From Parapristionchus giblindavisi (lineage: Eukaryota; Nematoda; Chromadorea; Rhabditida; Diplogasteridae), in NCBI GenBank assembly GCA_943737045.1, contig CALSFV010000216.1:1116001-1180000 (forward strand): DNA of 64,000 nucleotides, given 5' to 3'. The translations under genes were made by a program, and so were the position numbers. The notes under the pieces were generated by a model. The model was not told the origin of the DNA and made no database searches. It saw only the letters and a list, made by a program, of their open reading frames with translations. Numbering within the stretch: position 1 is the first letter of the stretch; each line of letters begins with the position of its first letter. This document shows, piece after piece, positions 36,338 through 46,556 of the stretch.

Positions 36338-39300
36338 ACACCAATAAGAAGAGATTTAAAAAGTGGTTTATCCAGAAGAATGATTAATGTGAAGTTTATT
36401 GATACAACATATTCATCACATCAAGACAACACATACAATTTCAGTTCCTCTCTCACAATGATCACTCTTACATGATATCTCATCTTAATTAACATTACTT
36501 TAGTCAGGTATATTTAAAAAAAGAATAACGAATAATACGCTAAAAGTAGTACGGCGATTTGCATTGATGTCACAATTTCTCATTCTTTTCAATTCTCCTC
36601 ATTCACTTTTTGATTATTCCTAATAATTAATAATAATAGAAGAGACATGACAACCAAATCATATTACCATAGTTTCACTATATTTGAATTTCCTCATAAT
36701 GAAAAGAACAATCATCGATTATATAGTAATGTCCAGATCTAATCTTCATGAAATTCACGAACGCTCAAGTTATTTTGCAAGTATGATTTTACTAAATGAA
36801 TTACTGCCACATCATGTTTCCAGGTATATTAATATCCAACTTATCGTGTTAAGTTAGCTTTTATAAATATTCCGTTCTGAATAAGTGCCTAGAGTGCCTT
36901 TTTTAGACGAGTATCTCTATTAGAAACATCATTATTGGGTATAAAGTCCATAAACAAGGATGCTTGGAATTATATGATCCACTCTGTCAGACTGTTCAGA
37001 GTGATCACATTCAACATTCAACTAAAATTTTTGGGTATTAGCACATTAGCAAATACTAACCACTCTATTGGTTAGAGTGTGCCACTTTTATTGCCAAGGT
37101 TGGGAGTTCTATCCTCCTTCGGAACAAAGATTTTTTATTGATTTTAACCATTTATGATACGAACGGATACTACCTATGTGTGCTGATCCGGGCTTGTGAA
37201 TGATTGTAAATATTACTTATAATAATATTCAAGAATACCAAAGATCATTAATAGACAGTGACGGAAGGATTCATTCAGCATTCTCATCGTCATATATATT
37301 TGCTGCCAGGGAGGTAGTATACGGTAACAAACGATAGATTAACACGATTGAAATATACGCTTATGCTGTACCAGGGTTCCCCATCACTAGCATATACAAT
37401 TCCGTCATGTGTTGCATTGTAAAGACTGTGTACAGGACACTCTTATGTTCAACCGAACTTTTTTATTATTACAATAGAACAAATACTTACAGCTTCATTT
37501 GTGTGGTTGGTTTGCGAGTGGTACTTATAAAGGCCGGGAGTGTGATCAAGAAAGGATGTAGTTGGCCCGAGTTCTAGTGAGAAAATGAGTAATATTGCCA
37601 ACAAGATGTATTTCTAGCGAACCGCAACACAGACTATACTATATTAGTGAAATTACATTCAGTTTTGTTTTAAGTAATAACCCTTTTTTGCTTAGACAAT
37701 TTGTATCTGATTCAATTTAACAATTTATTCATATAAGTATATGACATGGTTTGAAAAGGATAGCTTATTCTCAAAAGTTCGCACAAATTCGTCACATAAC
37801 CTTGTACAGAGGAAGAGAAGAAGAGAGAGAGTGACTGAAGTTTTTATCTGTATTACCATCTGAAGTATATACTTCGCACAAGTGTTTATATTGAGGGACT
37901 TTCCCCTTAGAGATTATGCATGCAAATGAAAACGTTTAATAAAATTAAGGACTGAATATGTGATTTTAACAATGTAGAAGAAGAAGTAGATGATGAATGA
38001 AAGGTCATTCTCGTTATAGGCTTGCCATGATTAGCTAAATTACTTAATACGACGATTAAAAATTCATTTCACTCCAATCCCATCCATCTTTGAACAACTT
38101 GAGATGTTTATTAATTGACGAACAATGGTATGATTTCCATTTTCAGTGTTAGTTTTTCTCGGTGCAGGGAAGATAATGCTTTAGGCAATTCTCAATTTTT
38201 GATCATATGATACAATACATACAATACTTTATCCAATCAGCTCAGAGGATGCAGTGGGGCAAAGCAGGGGGTTTCTTCATATCCAATGTTATAAACTTCG
38301 ATCTCTGAGAGAATTCGTCTCCATTCAAGAAAACTTCTAAATATGAAACTTGATGTGTACAGTTAAATAACCCACGAAAGCACTGCGTTGTTCGTCCAAT
38401 TCGCCTACTTGACACGTTGGAGATACCACTACAGATTTTCAAAAGTCTTCTAGGAGAGGGCTCAACTGTTGACCCTTTTCTCTTGATAAGCAAATGTAGT
38501 CGAGAGAGAAAATAATATAAATAATCCAACCGACCATACCACAGAGTGAGTGACAGAAGTTATACTCCTATGAATTAAGAATTACGAAGGCAGAAATACT
38601 CCTATGATGATTGTATCTGAAGTAAACCGGAAACTTCAATACAGGCTTGTAAAGTATGTTACAGACAACTCTACAAAACTAATAAACATATCATTTGGAG
38701 CTCAAATATTACTGCATTGTGGTATAAATGAAGATTCTTATGAAATGAGATTGAGCATATCATGCTCATTTGAAAAGAACTGGACTGTCAATTTGTATTG
38801 TACATGGCTAAGACAAACAATAGTATTTTCTTTAGCGTGAATTTTCCCTCTCAGTGATAGAAACAAAGTGAATTCAACAATTAGCATTCAAGAAACCAAG
38901 CGCTATCAACGCTTAAAAAGTGCAATAGGTCTGTACACGTTTATTTATCGCAACTATAATGTAGCGCTTTCGATGCTGATCGACTAGACATTACAATAGA
39001 CGATTCATATGTCAATATTCAGATATTTAGATAAAGGACATTGTCGTTTTCATTCGGAAGATAACAATAACCTTCGGTCATTCCACTTAATGAAATTACA
39101 TTCGATTTAAAGAAACGTCTTTAACTAGAAATTGACGATCTCACCGTACATTCTGTAGCTTTATAATATGAGCTGTTAAATGGTGGTTCACACACTTGAA
39201 AATTACGTAAAATCGCGCATTTCAAGCACTATCTAAGGTGGTATAACTTCTTCTTGCTACACATTGTCCCTGAAGTAATATTACTCGAGTGGTTTCCCAC

Positions 39301-41795
39301 ACTCAGAGAATTATATTTTTCATAGTCGCCACCAACCTCCACTCTGGCTTGTAGATTGTGAGATATGAATACAAACAAGTTATTATGGAGTGAATGTTAA
39401 TGTGGAACATAAACAAATTGCTGATTGATTTGAAAGAGAAATGCTTTATCAAAATCACAGGACTAGCAGCGTACAATGAAATACGGTTAATCATCCTGAG
39501 CTATGAGCTATGGTGTGAAATACCAACATAGTGATTTTATTACCAAAGCATTGAATATATGTAAATTGCATGGAGCTTATCTGTACAACGTAAAGAGATA
39601 TTCCACCCAATGTCATTCAAGAATACCACATGTCGCGATGCTGCATTGCATTGTGAATACTTACCTTTGAGAGTTCAAAATGAAACGTACCTCTTAATAC
39701 CACACTTTAATAATTAATTTATTTATTGTATGGTTTGATGCTGATCTTGGGTTGCGTACGACCGTTTCTCATTGTCAGTGCGCTGCTGGATGTACGGGGG
39801 GAGATGGACAAGAGTCGCAGGGGAAGGTTGCAAAGGAAATAATAATATAGTTGGAATAATAGTTGAAAACAGGATTCAAAGGTACACCTGGTACGAAATG
39901 GGTAGCTGTTCAACATGTACAGGTCAGAAAACAGTAGGGCATGAAATGTACCATTCGTAGTTCTTTTTTCAAAGTGTCAAACTTACGATTCCGGTGGTCG
40001 ACAGTAATAAAAATGGTACAAATGTGGATGTTTTGAGTTTATTATCAAAGATTAGAATATTCGCCAGCTACGTAGTGCTTATATGTCCAATACATCAAAA
40101 ATCTTGTACGTATTGATCTTGTTGTGGTCATTTTATGGATATTTATACCTTGGAGAGGTTTTAGGTTGTTCTATGAGTTATGTCCGACCCGAGAAATTGC
40201 GCAATTGAGTGCATGAGGTGATGGATAAAGCTTGTCGGGAAAGGGTTCAATGGAAATGATAGTTGAAAACGCAGGTCTGTGATGAAATAGATGAGTATTG
40301 AATAGGTGTAGTTCACAACGAAGCATGTCTGGGATGGACTGGACTATTTCTTTATTCAGTGCGTGAAGCAAACAATAGTGAGTTTTGCCAGGAATAAATA
40401 AACGCACACATACAGATGTTATAATGTTATTTGATAGCTTTACAATATTTAAAATGACATGGCATACATTGTCAATTGTTTTCACATTACATCACCTAGA
40501 AGTTATACTTCCCAATGCCCCAACCTTTCCTTCATATGCTAATATTAGACGTTCAATCATGAGGGATTGTATGTACTGTCGAAAGAGATATTTCCTTAAA
40601 ATCAAAAATAATTGTTTTGTGGCTTGATGTAAAGATGTCTACTAGTTGAATAATGCCGGCTTAAGAGTTTCATCTCTATTAATTACATGTTAGGTTCCTT
40701 CTTAATGAGAAATATATCTATCTCAGACATCAATGTGTAAATCATAGTGGACACATCAACATCATTAAATCTTTGTACACAAATGAAAATTGTCTACCAA
40801 TGGGTAGTACAATTATACATGAACATACCAGTAACGTTCATCTTTTGAGAGCATTCATGTAATTGTCAAAGCATGCGTCATCGTATCATTTGAGACATAT
40901 CTAAAATTCAATTCAATTCTTTATCCTATCAGCACAATATCTAAAAGCCTTGTGCCTTAAGAGAAGAAACTTAATTGTAAGAAAATATTTCCTTCTCAGT
41001 GAGTTATTCCCAATGAAGGAGTACAATTTTGGTAGTCTATGGAATTATTGAACGACGTTGAAATGTACAATCACATGATTTTTAAAGCGATCTTTCATAG
41101 AGTTGATGAATCATTTTGTGTAGAGTATCGCGGATGATATTTCATATAGATAGCATCGAATAATAATTAGAATAAGCAGATTGATCGTAGGAACGAGAGC
41201 ATACACAAAATAAACCATATTCTAATGATAGAAATACTTGATGATTGCATCTCGAAATCTCCCTATGGTGGACAATTATGGTACCATTGTCATACTATTC
41301 ACTTGAACAAAGCCTATCGCATAAATGTACTTCCTACAGGATGGCTATATCATCGCAATCACACCCGACTCAATCTTCACATTTTTCAACGAAAATAAAG
41401 TAAGCCATGGACATACATAGTGGCCTCAGAAACACTATCTATATTAATCGTGACTGTATTGTGGCTAGGAATAGAGCTTTCCGGACATATACATAACTAG
41501 TTCAATATTCAGGCACAATATCCGCTAAATTAATTGGGTGAACATGTGATTTTTACGGAAGCTACACTTCCCCCCACAATGAGTATGGATAGATGGGTGT
41601 CTTGTTTATGGTTAACTTTGCCCTCAGTGAGCTGATAACTAAGAATACAGCAAAGAATCGTTCCACAAAATAGAAATGTGTATCTGTCATAGAATATCTT
41701 GACACGATGCTGATTCAGCGATACCTCAGCCACAATTTTACACCGTTCAACACGATTTTGGTGGTTCTATCCATAAGAGGGACTGCAATTCCAAA
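36338..41795. other. Interior of left arm, no recognised gene
   Basis: AT-rich sequence identical, apart from a few substitutions, to 46557-52014 inverted. The longest frames are 38242-38529 minus (95 codons), 38604-38840 plus (78 codons) and 40171-40485 minus (104 codons). None has a domain I recognise, and all are at the length expected by chance in AT-rich DNA. Splice-like signals exist (for example TTTTCAG near 38145) but no exon chain can be supported. A tRNA-like stretch at 37055-37130 is listed separately. Confidence 0.6.
37055..37130 (+). pseudogene. tRNA-like sequence (left arm)
   Basis: CACTCTATTGGTTAGAGTG resembles a D arm with A box, and GGTTGGGAGTTCTATCCTCC about 30 bp further resembles a T arm with B box. 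The acceptor stem does not close and the T-loop has one non-consensus base. It is therefore a tRNA relic or the head of a tRNA-derived SINE rather than a working tRNA. The mirror copy is at 51222-51297. Confidence 0.45.
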
Positions 41796-41908
41796 ATGAT
41801 CGAGTTAGAGAGAATATTTTAATGGAGGATAGAAAGTAAAAACGATGGAGAGATAGCAGAAAGGTATTATAGAGATTATAGAGTAAGATAAGGGTATACC
41901 TTCTATTA
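41796..41908 (-). repeat. Inner inverted repeat, inner partner (left arm)
   Basis: Inverse partner of 36231-36337 (ATGGAGGATAGAAAGT, TGGAGAGATAGCAGAAAGGT, GAGTAAGATAAGGG). It is followed by a partial second copy, TTCTATTATAGTGTAAGATAATGGTATACC. Mirrored at 46444-46556 in the right arm. Confidence 0.75.
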
Positions 41909-42271
41909 TAGTGTAAGATAATGGTATACCTACACATGCGGCGTGCAAGGATAAATATCAAAGCATCTATCTGGATTATCAACAAGAATAGGTCTTCTTT
42001 CTATAGTTGTGCTTCTTTCGTCTCCTCATATTTTACTATAGGCGGCGTTCTTTAGATTTGAGATTTATTTCTAAATTTTAGTACTACAAACCAGTAAACT
42101 TTTACATTACTAAAGTAGGGCAAATAAGAGATTAGGCCTTCAGAACTGAATTGGCCTTGAATTATCACTGACCTAGCTGTGATCTTCCGCAGGACTTCGT
42201 GTTCCTTGAATAACGGGATGTACCTCTTTTTCTTTTTTATAAAGACAATGAGTTCTAATCTGTGTGAAATC

Positions 42272-42327
42272 ATGTCCAGGTAGCGCAGTGGGTAGGGCTA
42301 GTATGCGGCTGGTGGATTGTTTCGGTT
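42272..42327 (+). repeat. SINE-like A-box fragment beside the hAT element (left arm)
   Basis: GGTAGCGCAGTGGGTAGGGC matches a tRNA A box (TRGCNNAGYNGG) and is followed by TATGCGGCTGGTGG. The expected B box is poor. It ends where the hAT element inserted. Mirrored at 46025-46080. It could be a tRNA-derived SINE remnant. Confidence 0.35.
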
Positions 42328-42335
42328 ATTTGCAT

Positions 42336-42898
42336 CAGGGGTGTGCGGCAACTGAGTTGCCGATTGCCGGAATTGCCGAAATTGCCGACTTTTGATTGCC
42401 GAAATTGATTGCCAGCAACGGCAACCAATTATGAAAAATTGCCGAAATAAAATTCTAGCAAAAAAATGATTGAAAAAAAGTCAGATAAGCACAAGTTTTG
42501 TGTGCAATATCTTAGAAATGTGATGTATACGGTATACCAAAACGTTTTTGAGATTAACATTTCGTTGCCTTTGTGTTTTCTCCAGGCAGTCGAAAGTTTT
42601 CTGGCCACTACAGCAGCCATGGAGATTGATCCATTCTCTCATTAGGCTAGTAATGTTACGAAGGCATGACACCCGCTATGTCACGAGTAGCCACGAAGTA
42701 TCTAATTTGACCATACGGATTTTTATTTTTTTTCGTTTGGTAACGATTTCAGATTCATAAAGATAATCGTTGGCTCATTTTAAATAGCTAAGTTCAAAAT
42801 TGCCGAAGTTGCCGAAATTGCCGGCAATTGCCGAATTTTTTTTTTCCGGTTACCGGCAATTGCCGATTGCCGAAAAAAGTGGTTGCCGCACACCCCTG
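42336..42898 (+). mobile_element. 563-bp hAT-type MITE (left arm)
   Basis: Terminal inverted repeats CAGGGGTGTGCGGCAAC and GTTGCCGCACACCCCTG are flanked by a perfect 8-bp duplication ATTTGCAT (42328-42335 and 42899-42906). The CAGGG start and 8-bp duplication are the hAT signature. Dense TTGCCGA/AATTGCCG repeats fill both subterminal zones, as in hAT transposase-binding regions. No transposase is encoded, so it is non-autonomous. The small frames inside (about 63-70 codons) are not recognisable. Confidence 0.92.
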
Positions 42899-43336
42899 AT
42901 TTGCATGTACTTTTCCAATAACACATATATTCTGAAGCAATCATTCAAGTGAGTGATTCGTTTACACTTATTTTCATTTTTTGCAGATGTCTATGTTGTT
43001 TATGAAAGTGAGTGGGTTACTTCAGCTAAATACACCAAGAATCACGATAGATACAGATTATTTTGAAAACCAAGAAACTAAAACTATACTACATCATTTC
43101 AATAAGATTCTACTAGAACATGAGACATCAATTATTTCACTGCTCTTCACCCTCCCCCATGATCATAGCTTTTCTAATTGTCTCATACAAGAGACACTCA
43201 ATGACCAAACGTTGTACAGGGTGCGGCACAATTACGGAGACATGATCTATGATCTCCCCCCAATCACATGTGTTGAGCAAATCGGTTCAAAATATAATAG
43301 TTTATTAACAAGTATCATATCAACAACATTTTGTGT

Positions 43337-43905
43337 TTACTTCTCAATTCTGCAGCCTTTGGCGTCAATAACTTTCTTCAAACGATTCTGGTGCGAACCA
43401 CGTTGACGGAATGATATGGTAGGTCGAGCTCTTCCCATTTCCGGAGAAAGGCCTAGTTGGGAAGATCACAGGCCTTACTCTCGACAACTGATCACACTAA
43501 ATAGTCGAATTGGCTCAGATTGAGAGAGCAGGAGGAAGATTCAGAGGAGTTGATGAAGGATGGTCAGTGAGTCTTTTAAGAGCTTAAAGGTCAGTGAGCT
43601 TAAAAGCCGCACAATCTTTGCTTTGGAAGCCGGTGCAAAATCTTTGACTAAGCACCAATGATGATTTAAGAAGTGGCGCACGGTCCAGTCTTCCTGACAC
43701 TCCATCTGGATTACGTACAGGTTGTAATCCTAGTTTACCTTGGCTCCAGGATCGACGAAAACCCAGTTAGCATCGTCCGTGACACATATGTTTGCCTTAA
43801 TTCAACTATAATCCACTTCTAAGGAGTCCTCTGTCCACATCCAATACTTTTGAGCGTTATACTTTTGTTCCACAGTGAACAGCTTCTCATCAGAGAAAGC
43901 CACAC
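43337..43905 (-). pseudogene. Tc1/mariner-family transposase relic
   Basis: Read on the minus strand in shifting frames. FSDEKLFTVEQ (DNA around 43862-43896) contains the first catalytic Asp of the DD(E/D) triad. VFVDPGAKVN follows near 43740-43770. APASKAKIV near 43640 resembles the APAH segment. KWEELDLP lies near 43425 and RLKKVIDAKG near 43355-43385, before a TAA at 43337. Several stops and at least two frameshifts interrupt it, and the second Asp region is degraded. It is a dead fragment of the C-terminal two-thirds of a mariner-like transposase. The ends and inverted repeats of that element could not be found. Confidence 0.8.
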
Positions 43906-44589
43906 CTTGCGTTCCGCAGACGTACTGCGAGGATGACTTTCATCGACTAAGGCATGCCAGTTCAGTGAATGAGAAGCAAATGGCAGCAAACTCAGACACG
44001 AGAAGCTCATAATAGTGAAATTCAATGAAATTATTTCGAGAGCGCAAGAGAAGCACACAAAACGCTGAATAGTCCCTGCTAAATGGAGGTGGTCATGTCT
44101 CCGTAATTATGCCACATGTGTTGCAGAACACAAAGGATTCTGAGTTGTCTTTCTCAGGCGAGGAGGGACACCTCAAATTATTCTGAAGTCAATGGAACTC
44201 TGGTGTTCTGTAAGCTTGAAAAAAAAGGTAATGCAGAAATGAACTCCTCCCGTACAAATTACGCCAGATATTATGAGTATTCGAGAAAATAGGTATAAAA
44301 GAACTGGAAGAAGTTGGAACAAATCCATCTATATGAGCTATTAGGGCCTTTATCGAGACGAAAATAAACCATAATCAGATTCGGCTGTGAGGTAAATCAT
44401 AACGTGGGCCATTATGGTGTAATGATATACGGTGTTAGATGTTGTCTTGTGTACATTGATTCAAGTTGGCATCTCTTTACGTCTAAATTGGTAGCCATTT
44501 CTGACATAAATGTCATATATTTGAGGCAATGAAATACTTGTTAATGTATCTTTGTGTCTTCGTTGTGTACATAACATGTGTTGCAGCAT

Positions 44590-44705
44590 GTTTCATCGTC
44601 ATCATGCCATGTCATGCCACAATGTCATGTCACGTCATAATGTCATGTCATCATGCCATGTCATGTCGTAATGCCATGTCATCATGTCTTGTCATGCCAT
44701 AATGT
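44590..44705 (+). repeat. ATGTCATGCC-type short tandem repeat
   Basis: Imperfect tandem array of ATGTCATG(C/T)C and CATAATGTC motifs in the unique centre, about 110 bp. No coding capacity. Confidence 0.8.
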
Positions 44706-44760
44706 CCTCATTTGGAATAAACGACATATACACAACAGGTATATGTAATGGTAACAGAGA

Positions 44761-44830
44761 ACATATGCTAAAATTGGAACAGTACAGAGATTAGCATGGC
44801 GCCGTTCAATGACACCAATTACAATTTTTA
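44761..44830 (+). pseudogene. U6 snRNA pseudogene fragment
   Basis: ACATATGCTAAAATTGGAAC is followed by AGTACAGAGATTAGCATGGC, then GATGACAC-like and AATTAC sequence. This closely follows the conserved central part of spliceosomal U6 (ACATATACTAAAATTGGAAC...ACAGAGA...TTAGCATGGCC), including the ACAGAGA box. Three bases after ACAGAGA are missing, the 5' stem-loop is absent and the 3' part is degraded, so it is a retro-copied relic and not a functional gene. It lies about 60 bp from the 3' end of a LINE tail on the opposite strand. Confidence 0.85.
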
Positions 44831-44887
44831 CATTTAAATACTTTATCGAGATCAACTAAGCGGTGGGTCACCGGATCTGTAGTGACA

Positions 44888-45110
44888 TTATATGGTTCCA
44901 CTGATCCTTGTTGCGTGCAACGTTGATAAAGCCTGGAATAAAGACTATCTTCTCAAATTCATCCTTCCATCTCAATTCGGTTCTTCCTCTTGATCAATTT
45001 GACCCTTGCATGTGCCATTCCAACACTCTTCTCGATCGACCATCTGTCAGGATCAAGTGAAGGTAAGCGGGCAACCCATCGCCACCTTCTCAATCTGTAG
45101 CACTGGACGA
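44888..45110 (-). pseudogene. Non-LTR retrotransposon (LINE) C-terminal tail relic
   Basis: On the minus strand, RLRRWRWVARL and DPDRWS (about 45045-45105) are followed by a basic stretch. After a +1 frameshift come RWKDEFEKIV, PGFINVARN and KDQWNHI (about 44888-44970). This pattern of RRWRWxGHL, a basic linker, RWxDE and a terminal QW matches the C-terminal tail of many arthropod non-LTR reverse transcriptases. The frameshift and lack of any upstream reverse transcriptase make it a dead 3' fragment, the usual 5'-truncated LINE product. Confidence 0.75.
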
Positions 45111-45453
45111 AGTCCGTCAACCCGGTCTGTGACACCAATGATATCATTAAATATATATTCGATATGTTCACGCATGAAACATTAGTTGGCATATGAAATT
45201 AGTCAAAAATTAGTCAAAAATGGCGCAGCACATGCAATCAACGTACATCCAATCATTTGTACGCTTGTTGTTGATCTATTCTAGTCTTGACGTAATTTAA
45301 ACAGGTATCATTCTTGGTGTATTCAGCAGAAGTAACCCACTCACTTTCATAAACAACATAGACATCTGCAAAAAATGAAAATAAGTGTAAACGAATCACT
45401 CACTTGAATGATTGCTTCAGAATATATGTGTTATTGGAAAAGTACATGCAAAT

Positions 45454-46016
45454 CAGGGGTGTGCGGCAACCACTTTTTTCGGCAATCGGCAATTGCCGGT
45501 AACCGGAAAAAAAAAATTCGGCAATTGCCGGCAATTTCGGCAACTTCGGCAATTTTGAACTTAGCTATTTAAAATGAGCCAACGATTATCTTTATGAATC
45601 TGAAATCGTTACCAAACGAAAAAAAATAAAAATCCGTATGGTCAAATTAGATACTTCGTGGCTACTCGTGACATAGCGGGTGTCATGCCTTCGTAACATT
45701 ACTAGCCTAATGAGAGAATGGATCAATCTCCATGGCTGCTGTAGTGGCCAGAAAACTTTCGACTGCCTGGAGAAAACACAAAGGCAACGAAATGTTAATC
45801 TCAAAAACGTTTTGGTATACCGTATACATCACATTTCTAAGATATTGCACACAAAACTTGTGCTTATCTGACTTTTTTTCAATCATTTTTTTGCTAGAAT
45901 TTTATTTCGGCAATTTTTCATAATTGGTTGCCGTTGCTGGCAATCAATTTCGGCAATCAAAAGTCGGCAATTTCGGCAATTCCGGCAATCGGCAACTCAG
46001 TTGCCGCACACCCCTG
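45454..46016 (-). mobile_element. 563-bp hAT-type MITE (right arm)
   Basis: Inverted copy at the mirrored position (coordinate sums equal 88352), with the same 8-bp duplication read as ATGCAAAT at 45446-45453 and 46017-46024. Its presence at the same site in both arms means it inserted before the arms were duplicated, or was copied across by gene conversion. Confidence 0.92.
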
Positions 46017-46556
46017 ATGCAAATAACCGAAACAATCCACCAGCCGCATACTAGCCCTACCCACTGCGCTACCTGGACATGATTTCACACAGATTAGAAC
46101 TCATTGTCTTTATAAAAAAGAAAAAGAGGTACATCCCGTTATTCAAGGAACACGAAGTCCTGCGGAAGATCACAGCTAGGTCAGTGATAATTCAAGGCCA
46201 ATTCAGTTCTGAAGGCCTAATCTCTTATTTGCCCTACTTTAGTAATGTAAAAGTTTACTGGTTTGTAGTACTAAAATTTAGAAATAAATCTCAAATCTAA
46301 AGAACGCCGCCTATAGTAAAATATGAGGAGACGAAAGAAGCACAACTATAGAAAGAAGACCTATTCTTGTTGATAATCCAGATAGATGCTTTGATATTTA
46401 TCCTTGCACGCCGCATGTGTAGGTATACCATTATCTTACACTATAATAGAAGGTATACCCTTATCTTACTCTATAATCTCTATAATACCTTTCTGCTATC
46501 TCTCCATCGTTTTTACTTTCTATCCTCCATTAAAATATTCTCTCTAACTCGATCAT

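Larger units (their letters stand above)
28159..43042 (+). repeat. Left arm of 8.5-kb inverted repeat (interrupted)
   Basis: Positions 28159-28624 and 35018-43042 are the inverted complement of 45310-53800. Coordinates of matching bases sum to 88352 throughout the inner part. Outside the Penelope-like insertion they sum to 81959, a difference of exactly 6,393. There is thus no net indel between arms over 8,491 bp, and I noticed only a handful of substitutions (for example near 36149, 36859 and 38660). Homology stops at ATACACCAAGAAT, ending at 43042. Confidence 0.95.
43043..45309. other. Unique centre of the palindrome
   Basis: 2,267 bp not shared between arms. It contains a decayed mariner transposase (43337-43905), a GTCAT-type tandem repeat (44590-44705), a U6 snRNA pseudogene (44761-44830) and a LINE tail (44888-45110). 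The rest (43043-43336, 43906-44589) shows nothing recognisable. A 141-codon plus-strand frame (42981-43406) crosses the arm boundary and ends antisense to the mariner relic, so it is unlikely to be real. Confidence 0.8.

Noticed and set aside
37055..37130. Functional tRNA gene
   Set aside because: The acceptor stem does not pair and the T-loop departs from consensus; kept only as a tRNA-like relic.
42981..43406. 141-codon plus-strand frame possibly preceded by a splice acceptor (TTTTTTGCAG)
   Set aside because: It crosses the arm/centre boundary and its end is antisense to the mariner relic. It has no recognisable domain.
44959..45192. 77-codon minus-strand frame as an independent gene
   Set aside because: Its content (RRWRW, DPDRWS) and the continuation after a frameshift identify it as part of a LINE tail relic.
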